Positions 34,216-46,700 of a stretch of 64,000 bases of DNA are shown in pieces (position 1 is the stretch's first letter; each line of letters begins with the position of its first letter). This stretch comes from Carposina sasakii (lineage: Eukaryota > Arthropoda > Insecta > Lepidoptera > Carposinidae). The translations under genes and the position numbers were made by a program. The stretch covers positions 12,338,001 to 12,402,000 of the forward strand of contig CP053153.1 of assembly GCA_014607495.2 (NCBI GenBank), in the 5' to 3' direction. Under the pieces are notes generated by a model. It was not told the DNA's origin and ran no database searches. It saw nothing but the letters and a program-made list of their open reading frames with translations.

Positions 34216-34597
34216 CAATTTGTGCTAGATTAGTTTTAATTGCGTCTTGCTAAATCCACCGTATGTTTTTGTAAGCGCTTTTGAAATTAGCTTGTTTTGA
34301 TGAAAATTGGGAACGTTCTGGTAAAAGACTTTTAAGGAGTATACAATTTTTAGATTTAATTTTTATTTCGGCCTTTCCAAGAAATCATATTGCATATACA
34401 AAATCTAGTAAAATTAATCAAGCAACGATAGATGAAATATAAATTAGTTATTAATGGAATATAACAGCTTGTATAGGTAATACTCTCTTTTTAATATTAC
34501 TTCGAGTAGATAACGAAATGTTATAACCATGTATGCTTTATTTATAAAAAGTACACTATGACCAATTTAAACAAACAATTTTATTTATTTATTACAG

Positions 34598-34719
34598 AAG
34601 TGACGGTGACGTACCGGCGCGGCCTGCCCGTTATCACCGTGCCGCTGCCGTCACGGAAGGAGCGCTGTCGGTTCACGCTGCGCCCCGTCTCGCAGACCGT
34701 CGGTGATCTGCTAGAACAA
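34598..34719 (+). CDS. MCU: MCU exon (start of matrix domain)
   Basis: Acceptor TTATTACAG before 34598, donor GTAGGT after 34719. It encodes [19 protein letters not shown] and onward to GDLLEQ, the first strand pair of the MCU N-terminal domain. The first two bases belong to a codon split with an unseen upstream exon. Confidence 0.93.
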
Positions 34720-37700
34720 GTAGGTTATTGATTCCTTTGTAATTTTTTGCTTACTAATCTGGTCCTTCAGAAACTACACTTGTGAAACCTGATCAGATAG
34801 AAATCAAGCGTTTTAATCTTCCCTGGGTCCACCCAAAGACAGACAGAAAATTCTTTGAAATCGCTTGAGCCGTTTTAGAAAAAGTTATTTTGCAGTAGAT
34901 ACTCACAATTAGCTCTCAATGAAGAATCCATCTGTTTTCTACTCCACATAACGAAGTCTAACGCAATGTCTCGTAAATGTTGAGCAAACTATTTCAGTTT
35001 TCAACCATCCCTTATATAGCGAATAAAGTTTGTAACTGAGCTAACACACCGACACAACATAACTGAGTTTCATGGGTACTTGCTAGTTTGCCGTACGTAC
35101 AAATCCACTGCTTTACGGCTTGGACTAGTTGATAAATAAGTCTCTAGGCGGACCAAAACATTTCTACTAGATTTGAAAACTTTTGGCTCGGACAGTTAGA
35201 GGTAGCACTTTTAATATCTAGGGAAGCTTATTTAACAAATGTAGAATAGAGCCTCATTTACATGGTAACATCTTCATGCCTTTGTATACAATTTTATCGA
35301 AGCAATATAAATGACTTGCATGGTCTAATCTAAACTGCAATTTTTGGCACATTGTTCAAGTTTTTACTAGTCAATAATGGCGGATCATTATTTGAATTCA
35401 ATTATAGCTCTTGAATTTACAAGAAAATGCGGACAGGACTAACAAAGGTTTTGGTGGTTATATAATATAGCCTCAAATAACTAGCTACATTCGTCCGAAA
35501 AATATTTATTTAAATTAAAAAAAAATGATCACTTGAATATATCCCATGGGTAGATACAGGATTCGCGAAACGGGAAAAAATTACAAAGGCATCAAAAGCG
35601 TATCTAATTTTCTTCAGCGAGGTAGCACAAGATAATTGAAAATTGAAGGTATGGAAAAATATATTTTCGCAATTGAGCGTAAGGAGGAAGATATCAACGT
35701 ATATTTTTGCTCCTTGTTACTAGTTAAGTCACTTCATTTTTGAACTTAAAATATATTTATATACCTTCCTATCTCTTAAAATATCCCCATAGTTAATTTA
35801 ACCTTACGTACCTTCACGTAGTAGGTGCGTAAAGAAGTCGGTTAAAAATAATATTTTATACCAAAAAATGTTTTTCGTTATGAAATAATATTTTATAACA
35901 AAAAATGTTTTTCGTCGGGAGAGTACCTACCCGTCCAAACCAGAGCCAGTCATAAAACATCGATTTCCGACACATTTCAGCTCACTCTATAAAATACAAC
36001 AACAAACCGGGAGTATGGTTTTATAGAAATTGTTTTCGAACCAAACTGGCTTTTCCGAGCTCCTGAAACTGAAATTGATTGACAATATAAAACTAGTGAT
36101 TTAGATTACTCTCAGGTCTACTCTAGGTATAGCCAAAATCGCTTTCTTATATTTCTTTACATATTAGGTGAGGGTGGTATGTTTAGAAAAGCGTTGATAG
36201 AGAATTTGATGTTATGTTTATGGGAAGAACAAAATGTTGTGGGCGTTCGCAAGGATATGTTTTTTGTCAGCGACTTTGTCGACATAAACTTTAGAGTTCC
36301 CTTTATTTCCCATTACCATGTGAATTTTGAGAAATCCCTTAATAGTGGATCTATACGTCACAAAAAGAAGCGACCAGTACAACGGACGAAATATCACGTT
36401 TCTAGCTTTAGTAGTTTTGCCTCGACGTTGATGAATTACGAATTAGTCAGTATTCTACTTCATATAATAGACTATCTCCCTTCTGTCTACTAACTCTCTA
36501 ACATTCCAGGTGAAGGCAGAAGACCGCGGAGTGGAACGTGCGGTCGCAATGGCAGCGGACGAGAGAGTGCGCATAGCTGCCAGCGACACCGTAGAGTCGC
36601 TGCTGGAGCACGACTTCAGGCTCGTTATCAACGACACGGAGTACCATGTCAAGACACCGCCGCAGGTGCGTACAGAAGGTCTTACTGCTGTTTAGTGACT
36701 CTCTCCTTAAAATTCATACAGCTCCATCTCCTTCCGTGCCGTAAGAGTCGACTAAAAAACTCAGGGGCGTTCTAGACAGGAATAAGACACATGTCTCTCA
36801 CTAGCTTATTTTCATTTAAGTAGCTAATAGGCTAATAGGTAAGGCTAATACTACATAATGAATCGTGAGTCTCGTTAGCATATTTAGTTCTAATTACACT
36901 TCCATGTAGCTTGAAGTACCTACCTAATTACTAAAAAGTGGATTTAAGTAATGACAATGCTATGTTAACACCATGTTTAATGGCGATCCTTTATTACCTG
37001 TGTACCTAAATGTATTTGTTCATTGCTAATGAAACATAAGGTGCTATATAGATAGGTTTTCTAGCTTGATATTAATGATATTCCATAAATAATCTACGTT
37101 GTAACGAATGCGACGGAGTTTTTATTACTTTGAGGACAACAAAACTTCAGAGTAAAAAAAAGTATTCGCAGTATTTCGCAGAGTAAAAGAAAACGGAACG
37201 TGCTTTAGACTGACCATATTCAAAACACGAATACAATTTTATTTATCACTTTGATCGTAAAAGATCTTACGTTCTTAAAGAAAGTTATAATGATCCGAAA
37301 GACTTAGAATAATGCGCTATTTCATTCCAGATAGAGCGGAAAGAGGGTAAAACATTGGAAGTTCGGGCGTTATGGTTATGACCTAACTTGCGCACCAGGC
37401 TGTCAGTAGGGTAATCGCGCTATAGTTGAATGTATTTACCAAAAGTAAACCAAAACCAAAGCATCTTCGACAACGTTTAAAGCTAAAAATGCTATTAAAA
37501 CAGCCAAACGAAAGCTAAACCATAACCTTTCCGTTGAAAAAAAAAAACGTATTTCGTGCGATTGCCCTCTTCTGATCTTATTTATTTTGCATCGTTTTTG
37601 ATCGCTAAGCTTAATCTTGAATATGAAACCTATACGGTAAAATAAATGTCTTAAGTATTGACTCTGTTTGTACTTGTTTAGGATTGTGAATTTATGTATA

Positions 37701-40700
37701 TTTTGTTTTGTAGATTGTTTTATACATAATTTGCCACATTAGAAGAACATAAAACAGACAACTATTAACTATCAGGGGTGGTGTGCAAAACTTAACCCTT
37801 TAACAAGCCTATTTAGCGGGAAAACCACAACTGAGGCGAGCACGTAGCAATCCCCAGTAATTGAATTTCATAGGCTTGTTAGTTGTCTGGTGGTTTATCT
37901 ATTATAGCCTACGTTAGGAACAAGCAAAAAAGTATTATAAGTATACAACATAAGATAAGGTAGTGTGGTGTAATTTCAAATCTATAGGTAGGTACAGATT
38001 AATACTTGAAACGAAAAGTAGGTATATATCATTAAAGTTAATAAGCATTTTTTAAAGTACAAAATGCAATAGAAATATATCATCCACTGATTTCTATGAT
38101 ATCAGCAATACTCTATTATGACAGAATTTCAACAACGAGGTGACCACCGCACCCAGTCTCAATTTGTCTTATTAAGGCTTGTTTCACATGCACATTTTTA
38201 AGAAAACACAGATTTGTTAGGGACATGCATTAACCGAGTATTGCAGTGACACTGCATAAGAGCCGGCCCATTCCCCGGACCCTAATCGGATCTATCACCA
38301 CGTTGTAAATTTTGATGTGTCCTTTATCGAGCCAATAAGAACTAGTCGAACTCTTCCCGCAAAGCACCACCTTTTAGCGATTCTGTTGTCCAAAAGTTCG
38401 CCTAAGCTTAGTTAGGAACCACACCACAATCATAACCACGACAGCTACACGTTAGATGAAGTTTGCTTCTATGCTATTGCAGCTGTGTGTCTCTTGAACT
38501 AAGTTAGAACAATAGAACTGGTAAACTTTGGATACTGAACGACAAATACGTGAATGCACTATTGTCCAATGGATGCTCTTTCGCAATAAATTCTAATATC
38601 TATTAGATAAATTAATTATTATATTTTTTTAAATTCTGTAAGTTGTATTTAATATCTTGTGTTTTAAGACAGACTACTTATAATTGTATTTATCTTTATG
38701 TCTATGTACAATAAAGAATAAGAATAAGAATTGTATAATAGTACGGTAAAGTCACAGAAGAAAGAAATAAATGATAAATCCGTAGATTTTTATGTATACA
38801 AGTGCCGTGTGCTATCGGCAGAGTAGAATAGCCCCACCCCATGTCTGTTTATGTGTATATTCAGAGAAGATTAAGGGTTTCCGGGAGGTGGGCAACATAA
38901 TCCGAAAATCAAACTGCTGCGGTCACCAACTCGCCCAAAAACGCCTATTCAGCAGTGGACTGCAATAGGCTGACATGTGATCTAAAAAAGTGATGAATTT
39001 GATCTCGACTAGTTTCACTCCATTCGTCCAACTAAATGGGAACAAAATAGTATAGCAATGTAGGATTGAGTGATGATATTTAGTTGGATTGCAAACGTGT
39101 CAATATTTGTCTATTTATTCTTACTCTACAGTAGGGTTGATTCCCGCAGTCACACTTAAACCTAAATCTAATCTTAGTCAGGTCTATCTCTCTCCGTTCT
39201 TAACATAAATTGCTAAGAGAGAAAAGGACAGGTATGACTAATTTTACGTTTAGGTTTAAGTGTGACTGCCAGAATCGACCATAAGTGTTTTCGTAATACG
39301 AGAAGAATGGCACTTGTCTATCATGGAAGTCTATCATGTCTTCTGGAAAATTCTATAGGAAGGCAAATGCTGCTTATTTATTTATGAACGGAACTCCCTC
39401 GTCCCCGTACTTAACCTGATTATGCATGTAATTACTGGTTCTACACGGGTAGCATTTCAAAATTTATAGTGGTCTATAAAGATTTTATATAACATGTGAA
39501 ACAAACTTTATATGTACAAGAGACATTTAAAGCCGATAAATAATAATTATACTACAAAATATATATTCTAAATAGTACATTTTATATGCCTAAAAGCTTT
39601 CAAAGAAATTGGACTATATTTTACTGTAAGAAACAGTAAGGTACAATCGAGTAAGTTAGTAGTAGTAGTAGAGCGATTGATTTTATTGAAAATATTTCCA
39701 TTGAGACTGGAAATCTATAGATTGAGTTAACTGCACTTTTGGTTAGAGGAAGGTTTATTTGGAAATTAGTAATATACGTACATACATACGCACACGGTGC
39801 TGCTGTGACCAAAAATGTACTAGCCAGACTGCAGGATCGTCAATGAGAACCTATAGCCACGTCTGGCTGGCATAGCGGGGGGCTGATTTAAAACGTCAGT
39901 GACAAGTTACTAGCTCAAAGATCACACAAGTGTGTGCGCAAACACAGATGCACTCTATATTCCGTTACTCTCATAGTCCGATGGGACGGAAAGCCGACAC
40001 GACCGGAGAGAGATCAGGCGCAGGACCAACGGTTTTATGTGCTTTCCGAGGCACGAGCTAAGTGACAATTTTGCAGCAATAAAATCTGTACATGAAATAA
40101 ATTCATTGGTATAGGCCCGTGACTGGGTTCGAACTTACGCCTCCCGCTTGGAAGGTGCACGTCTTAACCACTGGGCTAGTAATATACTAAAGAAAATAAA
40201 GTGCAGTTATGTCTATTGAAATCTTCTCTAAATACTTCGCTTTATTTTGGCTCTACTGTATTTTGTTCCTGCTTTTTGAGTGACGCCAAACATTTCTGTT
40301 TGTTATTACTTATTACAGAAAAGGTAAACAGAAGCAAACATTATTAAACGATATTAACCCTTTAGGACCTATTGTTGTCCGGACAATACAAGATTGATTA
40401 CATTACGTGCGGGATCGATTCGCTGGAAATAGATTTTACGGATCACACTGATGTAACGACATATCCACAGCATAGCGATGTGTACCTTTTTTGCAGTGGT
40501 AGAATTTTCTTTTTCCTTTTTTCATCTGCAATATCATTAGCCCCGTAAAAAGCATTCAGGTAAATCCCAACCACTAGAGTTCGACCACGAGTATTACGAT
40601 CACCATACGCCACCGACCAAGTTAATTCTGTATGAAATTGGGCATTGTTTGTACTTGTGAATCTTGTGATCATAGAAAAGTGCTTAGTCTCTCCACTGTA

Positions 40701-43700
40701 GAAATGAAAAGGTCTTGCAGTCGAGCCTCTAGTTTTCGTAAACCTAGGTAATGAAATTTCTAGTGGGTGGTTACCTTCACTTTTGTGTTCTACTACTGCA
40801 TGATGATAATCTGTGGTACGACGATGCTGATTGACAATTTTCACCTTTTCGGAGTTATCACGTTTTTTATATAATGTAGTTTGTATGGTAATCAACCACG
40901 CGTGAGTAAGATTTTTTATTGGAACAAATGTTTTCGGGAAGTCTTTTGCATTATGAAGGATTCTGTTCTTTTATTACACTTTTTTATTCTTAAAATGTTT
41001 ATTTAGGATGTTACTTACAAGATTTTTATTGTTATGTAAAATATGTTCCGTAAAAAATTACGCCACTGCTATACTGATATGCTAGCTATTTCAAAGTGGG
41101 TTGCAAAAATTAGGTGTATATTTTTTATGCTGGGATAATGGGAAACGAGGGCGAGTCTCAAGTGCATCCCTCCAATGAAGGAGGAAAGGAAAGGAAAGAG
41201 AATCAATATACACAACTGCACATGTAGTAGCCAATATGAACCAATCACTGGTTAACACATTTTGGCCTTTTACCATACCTTTTACCCTTCCGCTGGTCTT
41301 CCAGCGCAATGACGTCACAATTTTCTATGAACTAACCCTGTTAAGTATTTATTAAGGAGGTATTATTAGGGCACATATCTCGAAGAACCGATGGCCAATG
41401 GAGTCGAAGAGTTCTAGGGTGGAGAGCACTTGAGACCGCCACTCGCGAGATGGACAGTTAACCTAGTCAGGGTTGCTTCCAACTGGCGGTCATTGGGGAA
41501 GGCCTATGTCCAGCAGTGGACTTATGGTTGAAAATGATGATGTTAAACGTTGTTAGGCGTCCTCCTCTTCAAACCTACTTCGTCCAGGTTAATGAAGGTA
41601 CTATATCGGCGGTGGGCTGTTAATTAAAGCACGCAACACCACCGCGTTACCCTTGGCACTTAATTTTAAACGAACCCAGAAGGGAATTAACCTTATTTTT
41701 ATAAAATTATATGAAAATGGAATCTTTTTAGCCCGTCCTTTTTCGACGGACGTAGTACCTGCTTATTGTATTTAATTATATTATCATAACAGTGCGGGAA
41801 TACCATGATAGTAACTCTCCTTGATCAGTATTAATTTTAACCAAATCTCTTTTGGAGGATATTTCATTAGGTAGTCAATACATTACAAACGTCTATGGGA
41901 ATCGATATTGCATTGTCTACGGGCCCTGCGAATAGGATTATATAGGATTTAACACCTGGGTGCTTGGATAATGCAATAATTATACGAGCGACAGCGTTCG
42001 CAAAGCTATCGTAACCTATCCACCAATAGCGACTAAACTTTAACACGTCATTCAAATAAGGCGCTAAATGAATTAATTTAATTTTTTAATGAGTAAATTT
42101 CACATACTTCACAATACATTAACCTGGTACTAAGATACCTGAGGTCTTGTGTCGTGGGTACTAACCAACGGTATATTAGATACATAGAAAAATTGTAAAG
42201 AAACACACATACACAAAGACACGGAAATAAACATCGATATTCATCATGTCAATGTTTGCGCCTTCCGGGAAACATAGGACCTATGGCGTCGCAGGCAGGG
42301 TCACTAGCAAGTACACCAATCGGCCGTCATGGCTTGCTATTGGAAACTGGAATTTAATCATCAAACTATTCTCCTCAGGAGCGGCTCAGTTCGGAAGAGG
42401 TGACGCGACTCAGTGACGTCAGGAATCTCGTCAACCAGCTCTACGAAGCGCTGAACGTGCGAGAGCACCAGATCCGCAAGGAGAGGGAGATCCGCAGCCA
42501 GCTCGAGAAGCTGACCCAGGAGCTGCAGCCCTTGGAAGAGGTAAGGCTGGGGAACCTCAAAGAGGGAACCAGAGGCATTGGCATGTAGCTATCGCGATGA
42601 TGAATTTCGATGCGAGACGATGTTATTTTGGCATAAAACTATTTTACCCTATTTACATGCGTTTTAAACATTTCGGGTTGTAGGTAATAAGTAGGTATCG
42701 TATTTAGATTAAACATACGAGTACACCTTAAATAAGCAAAAACCGCATTCAATTTTGCTCAATAGTTTTTGCATGATGCGTAAACGAACATACAGACAGA
42801 CAAAAATTGTAAAGTGTCTATTTGGCTTCTATTGGATTTCAGAAATCCCATTCAGTTTACTGCAATATTATATGTGTAGAAGATTGGTAACTACATTCGG
42901 AATTGCAAGTCTAGCGCCGATATAAAAAATTTTATGGTTTCACCATTATTTCCTGAATTTAATACCTAGTTAGATAACAAGGTGTCGGCCTGTTCGTTCA
43001 TGTAAATTACGGATAAAAACGCGTCGTCATCCCGCGGGATATCCGGGTATAAGCTGTAAACTCCCGGACCCTATACACGTACCAGAGGGATCAGGGGCTT
43101 TAACCACACTCAATTTATAAAGCCACTTTGTAGAATATTTCGCTTGATTGACTGTTCGCTTACTGACTCTGAGTGGCGTATCGGTCGCTAACTCAATATC
43201 AACTGAGCGGCGAACTAGAGCTTATTAGCCACTGACCGCCCGCATCATACGCTGCGAATCAGAATGAGTCGGCAAGCGAAACGTCGCAACTGCGTACATT
43301 ACGCGCTGTATGGACACTGAATTTAAAATGTAGGGAGGAAAACTGGAAGCAAACTGTCAGCCGATCACTGTTTGCCTAATGCCGATGCGGCCTTAATGGT
43401 TAAAATGATGATCATATTCTTCTCTGATCTGAACGTGAACAAACATTCACTGGTCATTGATTTATAATATTATAAAGTAATTTAAGTAATTGACCCGGTA
43501 GCTCAGTGGTTAGAGCAACTGGCCCGGTATGCAGTGGTCGTGAGTTCGATTCCCAGTCGGGTGAAGAATTTTTTCCATTTCTATATTTTATAATATTGTA
43601 AATGTCGATTGGACATCGGTGTAGCCAACCTAAATAATTATAGATGCACGAATTACAAAAGGCGAACATGTAGGTGCAAAATACAGAACAGCTAAGAAAA

Positions 43701-46700
43701 TTTGCAGCAGATTTTGATACCTAGACGTTACCTACGCATTTAGATTTGCTTTTTAAGAACTACATCGCAACTTGTGTTGTCAACAGGTGTTTTGAATACG
43801 AGCTTTTTCTTTTATGGTTCGTGGCAAAAGGCATTTCCTTCGTACTCGTAGCTCGTAGTCTTAAGTAGCTCATTAATACGCAAGCACTCTATGATGAGTG
43901 CGGTGGATGGAGTCATGGGATTTTGAATCGCATATTCAAGAGCAGTAAGAGTGAAGTTGGCTTAGGCTTATCGGACTTTGAAATTTAGTCTCGCTAAAAC
44001 TATGGATTGTTTCCATTGTAAAAGCTAAATATCGCTCAAGCTTATAGCGGCGTCTCGCTTCGGAAACAATCTTACTTTAAAAGTACATAGGAGAAAAAAG
44101 GCATAATCGTATCCATTGCAAAAGCGAGATATAAGTAACCCCCCTGACTACTTAGAGCACTGACTTACAGCGTGACACGGTATGGAACGGCAGATTGTGC
44201 TGCCCAAAGAAAGCCACGGCATCGTGTTGGATAGCGAGCCCATTTTATCATCAATATAAAACCATTTCGCATTGACGTTCGTTATCGTTACATTATTTCC
44301 TATTTAATATCGCTCAGAAATTCCAGTCCTATCTGCTACGAATGTGTTAATAATTATTTTCTTTTTAATATCACTTCTCATTTTCACACTTATAATATTA
44401 TATATCCAAATATGCCCAACCTCTTTAGGGGATAATGGGCTTGACTATATGTTATGTATCACCTCTCTAAGACCCCCTCCATCTTCTGCTCCAGAAACGG
44501 CAGTCCCTAGAGGTAGAAACGACGCGCAAAACCTCGTTACTAACGTGGGTGGGTCTCGGTCTGATGGGCGTGCAGTTCGGTGTGCTGGCGCGGCTCACCT
44601 GGTGGGAGTACTCCTGGGACATCATGGAGCCCGTCACGTACTTCGTCACGTACGGCACGGCGATGGCCGCGTACGCTTACTTTGTGCTTACTAAGCAGGT
44701 GGGTTTGTGCTGCTTTTTTTTTTTGGACAATGATATTCGTACTTACTAAGCAGGTGGGCTTTGCGTATAGGTACGACTGTGTTCCTAAAGTGGGGTAGCC
44801 ACATGAAGAAGGTATAAAAGAGGAGGTGGGACTATGAACTGAGTCCTGTGGCAATCGTGAGGGCATGACGTCATGATAGGGACGGAGCTTCAGCGCCACT
44901 GTAACGCAGTAGCTGTAACCACACGCTTGTGCTACAAAATGTAACCGTATTAACATTACAAAGACACTAGCGCTTTTATCAGGGTACTTTTTTTTTACTA
45001 AAACGTAGTATAATATTGCCATCTAGTGATGAGTAATTGCCCTAGTAAAACAATCTTGAACCATATTGATAATGAATGTAGTGACTAGTTACTACATGGT
45101 GGTTTCTATGTACATGGGTAGGGCTACAGTGTTCAATGCTCCCCTCGTCCCATACTTCACCCACGCTCTATTTTTGTATGAAAATATACTTAGCCGCTAC
45201 TCCTCTTTTATTTATACTCCATGGGTAGCCAGAACTGCTGGATCATTCCCCCCCCCCCTCCCCCTAAACTTTGCACCTTGGAATCGCTGTAATGCCGTCA
45301 AGTCTGTGTGGCTTATGTAAATACATATAGGTTACGGCACGAAATGGGATAGGAAATGGATTTGTCCAAGATCATATGTGAGATTCCATAGTCACAGGAC
45401 AGATGTTTATGACAAGTGACAAGTTGCTAGCTTACCGCTCTCAGATGGGGTTTAAGATGCTTTTTATAGGTCTGACGATAGATGATGGATATTCCCTTCG
45501 TTTTCATGATCACAGCGTACAGCCGTTTAGGAGGTAGGTTTTGTAATCTTGTTACCCAAATAAATGTTGCTTAATTATTGGTTTTTCGTCTTACAATACT
45601 GCCCCCATATTACCTAACTAGCGATAGCGAAAGCTGTACAAAAATCGCTGATTGCTTGTCAAATTCTTATTACGTAAAATGAATTTCAAAGTAATTTTGA
45701 CATTTCAAGGTCAATATTGTGCAATTTTCGCTTCGGCTTTGCTATTGCAAATTAGCTAATCAGGGGGCGGGCCTCCCTAGTTTTGCTCTCAGTAAAAATT
45801 AAAGACGGCCCAGGGGCACTTCTAAGTTGGTTGGCTGACGCTCCCCATAAGAAACGTAGCGGAGCCATCTAACGGATGCAGGAGAGAACCACAATCGAAT
45901 GCAAAATCCTAGAACGCGATATCGAAGTTTCTCACAATGATTGGAATATATACATATAGTACGCCTTCTTGACAACCTAAAAAACTTATTATTGTTGTAC
46001 TATGTACATGTTGGATCTCTTTCTCTTTATAGGAAGCAAGTGATTTTCCTATGAGATTATTTTTCTATAAACTTCCCATAAAACTGAAGGTACCTAATGA
46101 TGTTCGTTATATTTTCAGGAGTATCTATTACCCGATGTAAAGGACAGACAACATCTGCTGTTGCTCCACAAGAAGGCGAAAAAGGTTGGGCTCGATATAC
46201 CCAAATACAACATGTTGAAAGATGAGGTAAGTTTGAAGATACCTATGCTGCGTTTTGTAGTATAAATTAACTAATATTTTTAGGAGTAATATGTATGTTT
46301 GTTTCACATCTATGACAAAATTACTCCATTTCATTTGTTTTATAGATAAAAGGAGAATTTGAGGCCAAACGCAAAATTTTATTGTTGTATTTTGTACCAT
46401 TTCTTTTTAAATATTAGAGAGAATTTAGCAGAAACAAATACATTTTGTAGGAACGATTACATATATGTATGTATACACATACGGCCGTGATATCAAAATA
46501 GGCTAGAGCTGCAGATTCAGCGGGAAATGCTGGAAGGGTGCGGGAGTAATTTTCTTGTGAAAATCAAAATTTATTTGTAAATGGCTTGCATGTGTCCGTA
46601 AAGTGATGTTTTCTGGTAGATAAGTTATATTTTGATTACTTGTGATGTGAATCTAGTGCGTGTGCATGGTTTTATATACAGGTAAGCTGAGTAAAACTTT

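Larger units (their letters stand above)
36666..42378 (+). other. MCU intron (5.7 kb) with several repeats
   Basis: The largest visible intron. It holds a SINE (38799), a palindromic MITE (39133), repeat pieces at 39825-40183, a minus-strand ORF (40443-40895) and an RTE-type remnant (41368). A short inverted pair around 37795-37885 (AACAAGCCTAT / ATAGGCTTGTT) is also present. Confidence 0.7.

Noticed and set aside
36179..36493. 104-codon plus-strand frame just before the second visible MCU exon
   Set aside because: Lies wholly in the intron, has no splice signals or domain, and its composition is intronic.
37795..37885. Short inverted pair AACAAGCCTAT / ATAGGCTTGTT as a MITE
   Set aside because: Arms are only 11 bp and no further end symmetry or target duplication was found.
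43492..43563. Possible functional tRNA gene
   Set aside because: The D- and T-arms look right, but the anticodon arm and acceptor stem are imperfect, and the same sequence with its flanks recurs at 17240 and 28965.
44540..45022. 160-codon minus-strand frame over the MCU pore exon
   Set aside because: Antisense to a certain coding exon and running into intron; no features of its own.
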